Source: Alteromonadaceae bacterium 2753L.S.0a.02
GTDB lineage: Bacteria > Pseudomonadota > Gammaproteobacteria > Pseudomonadales > Cellvibrionaceae
DNA: 64,000 bases
Reading direction: 5' to 3'
NCBI GenBank assembly: GCA_007827375.1
Contig: VISH01000002.1
Location: 2,133,001-2,197,000 of the forward strand
This document shows positions 52,286 through 60,378 of the stretch, one piece after another. Both the position numbers and the translations under genes were made by a program. The notes under the pieces are model-generated. The model saw only the letters and a list, made by a program, of their open reading frames with translations, was not told where the DNA came from and ran no database searches. The number at the start of each line of letters is the position of its first letter. Positions within the stretch are counted from its first letter, which is position 1.

Positions 52286-54247
52286 ATGAATTCTAATAAG
52301 TTTTTACGATTAAAAAATGTGGCAATGGCAGGCGTACTAAGTGCTTCGTTTGTAGCAATAAGCGGCAATAGTTTTGCGCAAAAAGGTGATTTTGAAACCG
52401 TAAATTTTGAAGCGACACCTGTGAAACGGCTGGCAATAACACGGCAATTGTTGCCTGCCGTGAAAAATCTACGTGTATTTGAACTGGAAAAGCCCACAGA
52501 GACGGGTGCGAACGCGCTTACCATGATCGAGTTCGACCGGGAATCAAACCGTCAAATTTTGGAAAAGGGCAGTTTTGTTTCGATTATTGATGGCAAAGAA
52601 ATTGAGTTTAATGATAACGGGAAATTAGCTGATATACGCGAGCGAGATGGCATATTTTCCGGCTTTGTCACTGTAGATTTTGAGCGCTTGGATAAGGATG
52701 AATCTCGTCTGCTTGAAAGACTGGCGAATAAAGATGATCTCACCATCAAATCCTTTAGTGGCCGAGTTGTTAAAAAAACCCGTAAAACCAGTTTTAACGA
52801 GCTGCAAGCTGACGTGGAACAATTGTTAGCGGAAGATAGCCTGCTAAACGCCCGTAAGTTACAGCTTGCCAATGGTTTAATCGCAACTAGTCGCCCAAAT
52901 CTATCAGTGTTACTCGCTTCAATTCCTTTTACGGCCGATGAAGAGAAAGTGCTTGGTATACACACGCCCGCCGTGGTTGCTCATCCCGGTTTTACCTACG
53001 ACCCCTGCGATACCGACGGCACCGGAAACGATTTTGATCCCGATGCACACTGGTCGTTTAAATCATTAATGGCAAAACTCAATCAGGGAACAGGTTTAAG
53101 CGATCAGGAATTTATACACGAGTGGTTAATGAACTGGCGCGTCAACGCAGTGGTAAACGGTTTTACCATTAATGCCAGGCCCAATATCACCGATTATTTT
53201 CCCGGCTGGGATGGCGTGAATGCGTCCACCTTAGATATCGACCATTTACCCTTTCGCTTACTGGCCATTATGAACCGCTTAGACCTGGCCAAAGTGAGTT
53301 ATTTAAGTGCAACGCAAGGTGAAACCCGCTTTGTGTTTGGTTTGCTCAACCCCAATACCTGCGCTCCCGCCGGTGTATTCGATAAAATGACGGTAATATT
53401 CGAATACGGTGACACCGCCAATACCTGCACAACAATTAAAGATCGCGCGCAACAATGGCTGGATCTCGACAGCCTAACCCCCGGCACTGCACCGTATATG
53501 GCAGCTTTACAAGCCATAACGGATGATGTTACCGAGCCCCCCAATGCGCCCGACACACTTAATCAATTGCGCAGCAACGATTTTGCCTTCGATGGTATCG
53601 GTGCCTTTACTTTGCCGTGGCAATTGCGGGAATTCATAGTCGATAGCGGCTCTGGCTTATTAGTGCCCGATACCACCAAGCAAACGCCAGACGTAAGTTT
53701 TCGCACAGGCAACCCCACCACCGCCTTATTTATGAAGAATGAAGCCAATGATATTTTGTGTGAAACTCATGTAGTAACCAACACTTATAACGGCAGCAAT
53801 TTTCTGGGTGCGAGTTTGGATTATTTAGGTTCGAGCTTCTGGAGTGCGCCGGTGAACCCCGCCGATTTACCGGGTGCCTACCCAAGCTGCTACCAGTCTT
53901 CGATTTCGGGCGTTGCCGTAGGCTTACCCCTGAGCGCTGAAATTCACAGCGAAGTCCGCCACAAAATGTCCGTTAACACTTGCGACGATTGCCATGCGCG
54001 GGAAACCAATACCGGCTTTACCCACGTAGACCCGGTAACACGTAATTTTTCAGGGTTTATGACCGGTATCACTGTTAACGATCCCCTGTTGGGCAGTGTG
54101 GTAAGCGGTGGCATCCAACGTGATTTCGATGACCTGCAAAGGCGTGGTCAAATCGTACAGGATTTTGCAACCAAGCAATGTTCCGGCGGTTTGATATTTA
54201 ATTCCAGTATCATCAGCGCTTCGTTGCCTTCGATGTTTACGCACTGA
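52286..54247 (+). CDS. Large secreted protein with one CxxCH motif
   Basis: The start is the ATG at 52286 (653 aa), preceded by GGAG; the upstream 31 codons lack features. A signal peptide (VAMAGVLSASFVAISGNSFA) is followed by a mature protein without repeats. Conserved-looking segments are HWSFKSLMAKLNQGTGLSDQ, DHLPFRLLAIMNRLDLAKV, LPWQLREFIVDSGSGLLVP and LPLSAEIHSEVRHKMS. Near residue 565 the motif NTCDDCHARETNTGFTH contains CxxCH, the c-type haem attachment sequence. It may be a mono-haem or metal-binding surface protein. I do not recognise a named family. Confidence 0.7.
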   Translation: MNSNKFLRLKNVAMAGVLSASFVAISGNSFAQKGDFETVNFEATPVKRLAITRQLLPAVKNLRVFELEKPTETGANALTMIEFDRESNRQILEKGSFVSIIDGKEIEFNDNGKLADIRERDGIFSGFVTVDFERLDKDESRLLERLANKDDLTIKSFSGRVVKKTRKTSFNELQADVEQLLAEDSLLNARKLQLANGLIATSRPNLSVLLASIPFTADEEKVLGIHTPAVVAHPGFTYDPCDTDGTGNDFDPDAHWSFKSLMAKLNQGTGLSDQEFIHEWLMNWRVNAVVNGFTINARPNITDYFPGWDGVNASTLDIDHLPFRLLAIMNRLDLAKVSYLSATQGETRFVFGLLNPNTCAPAGVFDKMTVIFEYGDTANTCTTIKDRAQQWLDLDSLTPGTAPYMAALQAITDDVTEPPNAPDTLNQLRSNDFAFDGIGAFTLPWQLREFIVDSGSGLLVPDTTKQTPDVSFRTGNPTTALFMKNEANDILCETHVVTNTYNGSNFLGASLDYLGSSFWSAPVNPADLPGAYPSCYQSSISGVAVGLPLSAEIHSEVRHKMSVNTCDDCHARETNTGFTHVDPVTRNFSGFMTGITVNDPLLGSVVSGGIQRDFDDLQRRGQIVQDFATKQCSGGLIFNSSIISASLPSMFTH

Positions 54248-54341
54248 TGGTTTAAATAAAGCAGGGCGCTATTACCTCCGAGGCGTTATTACTTCAGTGG
54301 TTTCGCTTGCCGGTTTGATAGTGCCCTGCTAGCAAAAAAAT

Positions 54342-54686
54342 TTATTCGCAGAGTCTTGCCACCACATTGCAATCATCGTCGCGGTAGTAGGTACAATTGC
54401 CTTCGGTAATGGTGGCAGCACAACTTTCATAGTTGTAGGTAGGATCACTGCTTTGGGGTGTCACCGTCGTAAAATTGTAAATCGCCCTCAAAACCATTAA
54501 GCCTGTAACAACCCATCGTAAACTCACTGTGAAATGTTTGCCTTTCCAAAGGCCGTACAGGCCCAATGGCCAGGTAAAAATCAGCAGCAGCGCAACGATG
54601 ACAGCAACGCGGTTGCTTATGAACCAATCGTGTAACGCCAGCAGTTTTTGTTTGGGTTCCTTGCTCCATTGAATATTTGAATGCAT
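54342..54686 (-). CDS. Small membrane protein, last gene of the envelope locus
   Basis: This 114-aa protein has two membrane helices (about 28-46 and 55-72; VAVIVALLLIFTWPLGLYGL) and a C-terminal tail with four Cys (ESCAATITEGNCTYYRDDDC, then a Cys in the last four residues), probably disulphide-bonded in the periplasm. Its ATG overlaps the stop of the 59-aa ORF as TAATG, which indicates translational coupling. I recognise no family. Confidence 0.65.
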   Translation of the reverse strand: MHSNIQWSKEPKQKLLALHDWFISNRVAVIVALLLIFTWPLGLYGLWKGKHFTVSLRWVVTGLMVLRAIYNFTTVTPQSSDPTYNYESCAATITEGNCTYYRDDDCNVVARLCE

Positions 54687-54865
54687 TAGTCACCTCCACT
54701 GAAGGCATTGCGCTTTATTCGAACCTTTGGTACAAAATACCAAGGCATTACTGGGCTTAGGGTTTCGGAGTTACCAAGATCCTGCGGATTGGGGCGCCGT
54801 AAATCGGCTGCCGCAGCGGGCAGCCCAATTTTTGCAATGAAAATAGCAAGGTTTAAATAAGGCAT
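54686..54865 (-). CDS. 59-aa small protein coupled to the next gene
   Basis: ATG at 54865 lies one base after the stop of the 329-aa gene, and its TAA overlaps the next ATG (54684-54688). The frame gives 59 aa with a hydrophobic N-terminus (LNLAIFIAKIGLPAAAA) then a polar tail. The gap-free packing between two genes supports translation. The N-terminus could be a short signal or anchor. I recognise no family. Confidence 0.55.
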   Translation of the reverse strand: MPYLNLAIFIAKIGLPAAAADLRRPNPQDLGNSETLSPVMPWYFVPKVRIKRNAFSGGD

Positions 54866-54866
54866 T

Positions 54867-55856
54867 TTAATTAACCTGTTGCAGCACGAATCGACGCGTT
54901 ACCGATCGGTCTGATACCAATCTTTTGGTGAGCGCGGTATCAAAGCTGGGTTCAAATACCGCTGAAACCTGCCAGTAGTAATCTCCCAGGTTTAAGCCGG
55001 TAAGGCGGGTGCTAAAACTGTTGCCGGTGCGCCCATCCACTTCTTTGCTTCCGGTGATTCGATTGGGGTTGGTGCCCCAGTAAACAATATACTTGGTGGT
55101 CTGCGGGTTCATTCGTGTCCAGCGCACAACATGGCTATTGCCCCTTGTGTTACGAGTGTTCACTGTTTCAAAAGCCGGGTTCACCAGGCGCGGTGGCTGA
55201 AATCGATCTGGGTAGCGGTTATCCGGTCGAAAATTCAATTCCACTTCTTTGTAATAATTGCCACTGCGAGTTTTTTTATGCAGCGATAATTCCTCTACGC
55301 GCAATATGCAGGTTCCTTCCTGGTTATTTTTTCGAGTCACCCAAAACGAACGTCGCATGCCACTTCTGGTAACAGGAAAATAACCTTCCGCCGTTTCTCG
55401 CGTTGTAAAACTGCCATTTTTGCTGCCCCAGCAACCGCGCGATATAGGGCTTATTAATAAATCCTGGGTTTGGCTGTGCACGTCCAAATCCACCCGTTGG
55501 TACTGCCCGGCGCGATTGTTACCGCTAATTCGAACAGGAGCTCTGGCAATATCAAACACAAACAAGTTGGTTCTGTCGGTACCGGCAGGCATGGTGACAT
55601 TGATGGCGCGCAGGCCACCCTGTGTATTGTTACTGGCTTGCAATCGCACATGAAGTACGGTGGCTTCTTTTCGAGTAATGCGTGCGCTTATCCCTCTGCC
55701 AGAAACCCGCACCGCAGAGGCCAGGGGTGCACCCACCAGATTGAGTTTAATGGTTTTGGTTTCGCCTGCTGCAATTACCTGTTCACCGGGTGCCGCTTGT
55801 ACGCAGCAACAAAACGCCAGCAATGCCAGGCTTGTGATAGCGATTAATTTATTCAT
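54867..55856 (-). CDS. Secreted protein with a C-terminal fibronectin-III-like domain
   Basis: This 329-aa protein has a signal peptide (ITSLALLAFCCCVQA), a beta-rich N-terminal half (GETKTIKLNLVGAPLASAVR) and an FN3-like C-terminal domain (about 230-325; TKYIVYWGTNPNRITG, LNLGDYYWQVSAVFEP). It is probably periplasmic or surface-exposed. It is the fourth gene after the locus's small secreted protein, and short gaps tie it to its neighbours. Confidence 0.7.
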   Translation of the reverse strand: MNKLIAITSLALLAFCCCVQAAPGEQVIAAGETKTIKLNLVGAPLASAVRVSGRGISARITRKEATVLHVRLQASNNTQGGLRAINVTMPAGTDRTNLFVFDIARAPVRISGNNRAGQYQRVDLDVHSQTQDLLISPISRGCWGSKNGSFTTRETAEGYFPVTRSGMRRSFWVTRKNNQEGTCILRVEELSLHKKTRSGNYYKEVELNFRPDNRYPDRFQPPRLVNPAFETVNTRNTRGNSHVVRWTRMNPQTTKYIVYWGTNPNRITGSKEVDGRTGNSFSTRLTGLNLGDYYWQVSAVFEPSFDTALTKRLVSDRSVTRRFVLQQVN

Positions 55857-55882
55857 CTTTGCGTCCTTTTTTAAATACTTTT

Positions 55883-56476
55883 TTAAATGCGATAGGGCTT
55901 AACCAGCCAGGAACCGTCTGCCTGCAAACAACTTTCTGCATAAACGTTTTTGTAGTTGGGTGCTTGATTATTTGCGGGGCTGATTCTTACTCTGTGGCAA
56001 TCGCCGGTTTTTGGAGCTTGAGTCGCCCGTGTGGCTTTGGGGGCTCCCTGGCTACTGTTGTAACAGGTAAATTCGAAAGTAATATTTTTTTTGCGGTTTC
56101 CTAAATGCACTTCTTTGGTTTGTGTGTTACAGCCTTGTTTTTGAGGTTCTACGGTGATTTTGTACTTACCCACTAAATTGCTGGGTGGCAGGCGGCTGAA
56201 AATGGCGCCCCGCGTATTGCTGGTTTTGCTTTGTGGAATTCGCACCGAAACATTGTGTTTCGCAAAATAATTCGCGGCTTTTTGTGGCTCGCTGTACTCT
56301 ACCGTCACCTTGGCTCGGTTGAGCGAGCGGCTTTGGTTATTACCGTAGGTTTCGCTGGTTTTAACCGTTAAGGTTGCCCAGGAAGAGGGTGAGGGGTTGT
56401 CCTGCGCAATACTGTGGCAGCTTGCAAAAAAGGCCAGGGCCAGGCTAATTCGGGTTAGAGTTTTTAATGGCTTCAT
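55883..56476 (-). CDS. Secreted protein of unknown family in the envelope locus
   Basis: This 197-aa protein has a signal peptide (ISLALAFFASCHSIA) and a beta-rich basic mature part containing LVGKYKITVEPQKQGC and KEVHLGNRKKNITFEFTCY. The latter resembles a small carboxypeptidase-regulatory/Ig-like domain. A short Cys-paired C-terminus (DCHRVRI, YAESC) follows. The role is unknown; it lies in a run of secreted-protein genes. Confidence 0.65.
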   Translation of the reverse strand: MKPLKTLTRISLALAFFASCHSIAQDNPSPSSWATLTVKTSETYGNNQSRSLNRAKVTVEYSEPQKAANYFAKHNVSVRIPQSKTSNTRGAIFSRLPPSNLVGKYKITVEPQKQGCNTQTKEVHLGNRKKNITFEFTCYNSSQGAPKATRATQAPKTGDCHRVRISPANNQAPNYKNVYAESCLQADGSWLVKPYRI

Positions 56477-56508
56477 GGTAGTTCTCCAAAAATAAAAGGT
56501 TTAAGTGA

Positions 56509-57771
56509 TTACTGCGGGTTGTTGTCGGTAAGAGTCAGCTTTTGCCAGTCGCTGCGCGCCAGGCGTTTGCCGTTTTTATTGAATGCGCTAACGCGCCAGC
56601 GGGCGCTGCCTGCTTCCAGGGCTTTAGCCTGTATCCAGGGAGGTAACTGATAGCTTTCCAGCCCGCTTTTACGAATGGCGACGAAGGGCTCCTCGCCAGT
56701 TATGTGAAGTTCCAGCTTGTAAATAGCGGCGTAGTGAATATCCAACCAATTGAACAGCAGCAGATTGGAGCCGTTGACCTCACCCTGTTTAACGGGTAAT
56801 AGGCGCAGCGTTTTTTCCAGACCGGCTTCGCGCCTGGCCTGGCTCACATCCTCGTCGCTGCCCACGTAATAGCGCAGCGTGGGCATTGTAAAACCGGCGG
56901 CACCACCACTGGCCACGGTGACCACACCTGTATTGGAATTGCCTTCTTTATCGAAAGTGGCTTCTATTCGAAACAAAACCTGGTAAGGGCCGATGAGTGT
57001 ATTGGGCAGAATTTCGGGTTCCGGGCCGGGTATGCTGGCTTCGCCATTGGGGGGCAGAAAAATGTCGAAGCTTTGCAGAACCTGATAGCGTTTTTGCAGG
57101 CCCCGCTGGCTTAAAGGCAGGCTGGCTTCTGGAAGCAAGTCAAATTCTTCTGGCAACACATCGCCGGGTTTTACAATTTCCCAACGGCCTTTCAGGCGAC
57201 CAGTGCCGTTGTATATGAGCGTTATGCCCGTGCTGGGGAGCGCTTCTTTTTGAGCGGCGAGATGCACGGCCACTTGGCCTTCTGCCCCATCAAAATAAGG
57301 TCGCGCTTCTGTGAGTGCAAAAGGTACACGCGCACCACCACCGGCCATACGACAGGTCACGGCGATGTATTGCGCAGCGCCGTTGCTTTCAAATTTACGA
57401 ACATAGAAAAACGAAGACTTATTGCCATCGCGCGCACTTTGCATGGCGCGGCGCGCAACCGAAGGCGGAATGGTCATTATGTCGGTAAAGTTATTGGCTT
57501 CGGTGCGACCCTGGTCGAAGCGTACCGGTAAGCTGCCAAAAAAAGTGCCCGGTACGCAGGGGTTCTGGTTACTCACCGTATTGGCGGGTACGGTAATTTC
57601 TCCGCACCAAAAGGCTTCTTGTGTGGTTTGCCCGGTGGTGCCGCGAAAGGTTAAAAAAACTGTAGTGGCGCCCGTAGAGTTAATATTTACGCCGTTGGGA
57701 TCAACCGAGTCTACGGCCCATACCGGGAGCGCAACACAGAGCAAAATAGTGGCTAAAACAAGTGTTTTCAT
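56509..57771 (-). CDS. Secreted 420-aa protein of the envelope locus
   Basis: A signal peptide (LVLATILLCVALPVWA) is followed by a beta-rich protein with two halves: the first (about 20-150) starts GVNINSTGATTVFLTFRGTT and has paired Cys; the second ends in an FN3-like segment (LESYQLPPWIQAKALEAGSA, then RWRVSAFNKNG). It lies 9 bp after the beta-barrel gene, so the products may act together at the cell surface. I recognise no family. Confidence 0.68.
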   Translation of the reverse strand: MKTLVLATILLCVALPVWAVDSVDPNGVNINSTGATTVFLTFRGTTGQTTQEAFWCGEITVPANTVSNQNPCVPGTFFGSLPVRFDQGRTEANNFTDIMTIPPSVARRAMQSARDGNKSSFFYVRKFESNGAAQYIAVTCRMAGGGARVPFALTEARPYFDGAEGQVAVHLAAQKEALPSTGITLIYNGTGRLKGRWEIVKPGDVLPEEFDLLPEASLPLSQRGLQKRYQVLQSFDIFLPPNGEASIPGPEPEILPNTLIGPYQVLFRIEATFDKEGNSNTGVVTVASGGAAGFTMPTLRYYVGSDEDVSQARREAGLEKTLRLLPVKQGEVNGSNLLLFNWLDIHYAAIYKLELHITGEEPFVAIRKSGLESYQLPPWIQAKALEAGSARWRVSAFNKNGKRLARSDWQKLTLTDNNPQ

Positions 57772-57780
57772 GATGGCTCC

Positions 57781-59805
57781 TTAAAATTGAATGGAAAGGC
57801 CGGAAGTGATCGCCCAGTTTTCGGCGCGGGAGTCGAAATCGAAGGTGGTATCCAGAGAGTGATTGCGTTGCTCGGCGTAGCGCAGGTTCCACTGCCCGGA
57901 AATGCCGCCGAGCGTCCAGTTTTGGCTAAGCCCCAGGTGTACTGCGGTGCTTTGCGATTCACTCGAACCCAGGCTGGTGAAATCACGGTTCAAGCTGTAC
58001 CCGGTGTCCAGACTCCAATCGCTGCCCATTTGCCAAACCACAGTCAGGCTGCCATTGCGGTTGTAGAATTCGGTTTGCTGTTCTTTATCGAGATTTTTGG
58101 CGCGGCCAATACTGAGATTCAGGCTGACACTGTCAAACAGATTGGCACTGCCATTGAGGGCATGATTGAGGCGGTCAAAATCCGCCTCTTCGCGACCTGG
58201 CTGGCGATTGTCTTGTTTAGACTGAGACCAGGCATAACCAAGGCTGAAGTTGCCAAGGCTCCAATCCAGCGATAGGTCCAACAGATCGTTCATTTGATCT
58301 GGCAGGTGGCTGTCGCCGTTAAAATCGGAATCGTCGCTGTTGGGTTTGTTCAGCGCATACTGGTGCATTTGCTGCAGGCGCACGTTGGCCTTGGGGAGCG
58401 CTGGGTGGCTTGTGGTGAATAGTTGTTTTAAATCCAGCTCCACACTGGCCTGATTGTCGCGGGTGCGGGTTTTTAGCAAGTTGGCGATGTTGTCTACGTT
58501 GTCTTCGCTGGTACCGTGTTGAAGCTGCCAATTGGCTGCATACAGTCGCCCACGGGCGCGAAACTGTTCACTGAGATTGTCGGCGGAAGGGAAGGCCGCA
58601 AGAGCGCGGTATTGGGCATCGGCCCGTTGTTTTTGCCAGCTCAGCGTGGCGCTAAAAGGGCGTTCTGGTGAGCTGTCTCGCAGCAGCTCGTAAGCCACCT
58701 GAAATTGCCACGCGGTGTCGCTGGTTTCGCGCACTTCCACGGGCGTCTCACCGAACTCATTACTCAGCAAGGCCTCGTCCAAAGGGTTACTGAAGCGGCT
58801 TTTTGCCCAGGCAGCTGTGGCGGTTAAGCGCTCGTCAAACCAGCCTGTGTCCAGCGTGATCCCCCAGCCGCTCTGTTTTTCCACGTCGGTTACCTGGCCG
58901 GCTCCAAAGTCGCTTTTGGATTCCGTCTGCCCGTTCACCCAGGTGTATTCGAGACGCAAACGCCCTGGCACAGAAGCCGGCAGTTCCACTCCAACGGAAC
59001 CCGCAGAGATGCGGTGCTTGCTGTTGGCCACACCGAAAAAATTGTCCCAACCGGCCAGAGCGCTACCGCTTTGCTGGGTAAAACCGATGTCCAGCCAGGG
59101 CATAATTTTGTAACCGGCATTCACTCCCCGGTTCGATAATCCATTCAGCAGCAGTGGGTTGTTGCCATAGGTTATGTGGCCCAGGGCCAGCTTGAGTCGC
59201 CCCTTTTTGGCCGACACGATGTAATCACTTAAATCCACCTTGGGCGCTCGTTCGCCGTCTTCCCCATAACGTAAGGCGTTTTCCTGTTTGCTAACGCCCA
59301 CCACGTTGGCGCCTGTTTCGAGGTTGAAATTGCCGCGTTCATGTTCGCTGGCGAATGCCAATTGCAGGTTGCCGTTGTGAAACTGCTCTTCTTCAGGCGG
59401 TGCTATGTCGCCAGTGGCATCGGCGTCCCATTGCGAGTCCACCGAAACACTGCCACTCACTGCTAAATTGGCTCGCTCGAAGCCTTTTGGGGTAAGCACG
59501 TTCATCGGTTCGCTGTGAATTTGCTGCCAGTTACCCTGAAGGCCGCTGTACACCACCAACTCAATTTCACCGCTGGGCAGTGGTACAAGTGTGCTGTTGT
59601 AACGAAAGCGGCCTTCGCCCATGGCACTCACCAATTCCGTTACGTCGGTGTTGTTGATGAAGAAATACAGCGGTGTGGCTGCATCGGCCTGGGGCACCTT
59701 AAATTCGAAGGGCTGGTTGTGCTCCAGCCAGGTTTGCGCCTGAGACTGAGCGCTGCACGCGAGCGCAACGGCCAGGGCCAGTGGTTTGGGTACGCCAATT
59801 TTCAT
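57781..59805 (-). CDS. Predicted outer-membrane beta-barrel protein
   Basis: This 674-aa protein has a signal peptide (LALAVALACSAQSQA), a small N-terminal beta domain (about 24-110; TPLYFFINNTDVTELVS) and then about 550 residues of alternating polar/hydrophobic strands (RLKLALGHITYGNN, FSLGYAWSQSKQDN, WSLDTGYSLNRDFTSLG). It ends in ITSGLSIQF, with the terminal Phe recognised by the BAM complex. I infer a barrel of perhaps 20 or more strands. The substrate is unknown. A direct-repeat box begins 53 bp before the ATG. Confidence 0.8.
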   Translation of the reverse strand: MKIGVPKPLALAVALACSAQSQAQTWLEHNQPFEFKVPQADAATPLYFFINNTDVTELVSAMGEGRFRYNSTLVPLPSGEIELVVYSGLQGNWQQIHSEPMNVLTPKGFERANLAVSGSVSVDSQWDADATGDIAPPEEEQFHNGNLQLAFASEHERGNFNLETGANVVGVSKQENALRYGEDGERAPKVDLSDYIVSAKKGRLKLALGHITYGNNPLLLNGLSNRGVNAGYKIMPWLDIGFTQQSGSALAGWDNFFGVANSKHRISAGSVGVELPASVPGRLRLEYTWVNGQTESKSDFGAGQVTDVEKQSGWGITLDTGWFDERLTATAAWAKSRFSNPLDEALLSNEFGETPVEVRETSDTAWQFQVAYELLRDSSPERPFSATLSWQKQRADAQYRALAAFPSADNLSEQFRARGRLYAANWQLQHGTSEDNVDNIANLLKTRTRDNQASVELDLKQLFTTSHPALPKANVRLQQMHQYALNKPNSDDSDFNGDSHLPDQMNDLLDLSLDWSLGNFSLGYAWSQSKQDNRQPGREEADFDRLNHALNGSANLFDSVSLNLSIGRAKNLDKEQQTEFYNRNGSLTVVWQMGSDWSLDTGYSLNRDFTSLGSSESQSTAVHLGLSQNWTLGGISGQWNLRYAEQRNHSLDTTFDFDSRAENWAITSGLSIQF

Positions 59806-59857
59806 GGGGGTGTCCTTCGTTGTGTTCGTGTTGTGGGTTAGTTTGCGGATGCCACTT

Positions 59858-59892
59858 TGAAAAGCTTGAAAGTACTCTGAAGTTTTCTGAAA
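59858..59892 (-). promoter_or_regulatory. Direct-repeat regulator box before the beta-barrel gene
   Basis: On the + strand TGAA occurs at 59858, 59867, 59878 and 59888 (steps of 9, 11 and 10 bp). The coding strand reads TTTCAGAAAACTTCAG and then TTTCAAGCTT. The box begins 53 bp from the ATG. An almost identical box precedes the gene at 59903-60253 at the same distance. Helical-turn-spaced direct repeats fit an OmpR/CadC-type winged helix. Confidence 0.7.
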
Positions 59893-59902
59893 GCTTTAAA
59901 AA

Positions 59903-60253
59903 TCAACGGTTTAGAGCTGGTACCGTTTTTTCGGCTTGTTGTTTTTTGCAGCGGTCTCGGGCGACTTTCACTTCGAGGTGAAAGCCCGGAGGGCACTTTG
60001 GTGAGGTGCTTTTGCCGTTAACGCCGCGACACAAATCCTTGTTGCCTTTGGCGTCCACCTCCAGGCTTTCGCAGGGCAGGGGTGGTGTGAAGGTTTCAAC
60101 CGCAGGGTGTACACACACCCAGCGGCTGCTTTGTTGTCGCAACTCATATCCGGCTGGGCAGCTAGCCTTGGAGCTGGCAGCGACTGTGTGTGAAAGAGCA
60201 ATTAATAGAAGCGTTAGCAGCGTGTGAACTGCAAGGGGAAGAGGGACGTGCAT
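59903..60253 (-). CDS. Small Cys-rich secreted protein
   Basis: This 116-aa protein has a signal peptide (LLTLLLIALSHTVAA) and a mature domain with six Cys in two similar halves: CPAGYELRQQSSRWVC and CPPGFHLEVKVARDRC. The repeats suggest a duplicated disulphide-bonded CPxGxxL motif. It sits between the regulator gene and the beta-barrel gene and shares the upstream box with the barrel. Function unknown. Confidence 0.72.
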   Translation of the reverse strand: MHVPLPLAVHTLLTLLLIALSHTVAASSKASCPAGYELRQQSSRWVCVHPAVETFTPPLPCESLEVDAKGNKDLCRGVNGKSTSPKCPPGFHLEVKVARDRCKKQQAEKTVPALNR

Positions 60254-60258
60254 GAAAA

Positions 60259-60286
60259 GTCACCGTATAAGAGTAGGAACGGTGAC
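60259..60286 (-). other. Hairpin in the leader of the Cys-rich protein gene
   Basis: GTCACCGT (60259-60266) pairs perfectly with ACGGTGAC (60279-60286) around a 12-nt loop, ending 5 bp from the ATG. It would cover the ribosome-binding area and could limit translation, or it may be an operator for another protein. Confidence 0.5.
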
Positions 60287-60305
60287 AGAGTGCGAATTGT
60301 ATTAT

Positions 60306-60340
60306 TGAGAAGCTTGAAAAAAGCCTGAAGTTTTCTGAAA
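60306..60340 (-). promoter_or_regulatory. Direct-repeat regulator box before the Cys-rich protein gene
   Basis: TGAG/TGAA cores at 60306, 60315, 60326 and 60336 show the same 9-11-10 bp spacing as the box at 59858. The coding strand reads TTTCAGAAAACTTCAG, then TTTCAAGCTT. It begins 53 bp before the ATG, also the same. It lies between the regulator's stop codon and this gene. Confidence 0.72.
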
Positions 60341-60378
60341 TCAGCGATTGGCGGACAGTAAAACCCGCAAGCCCACGC

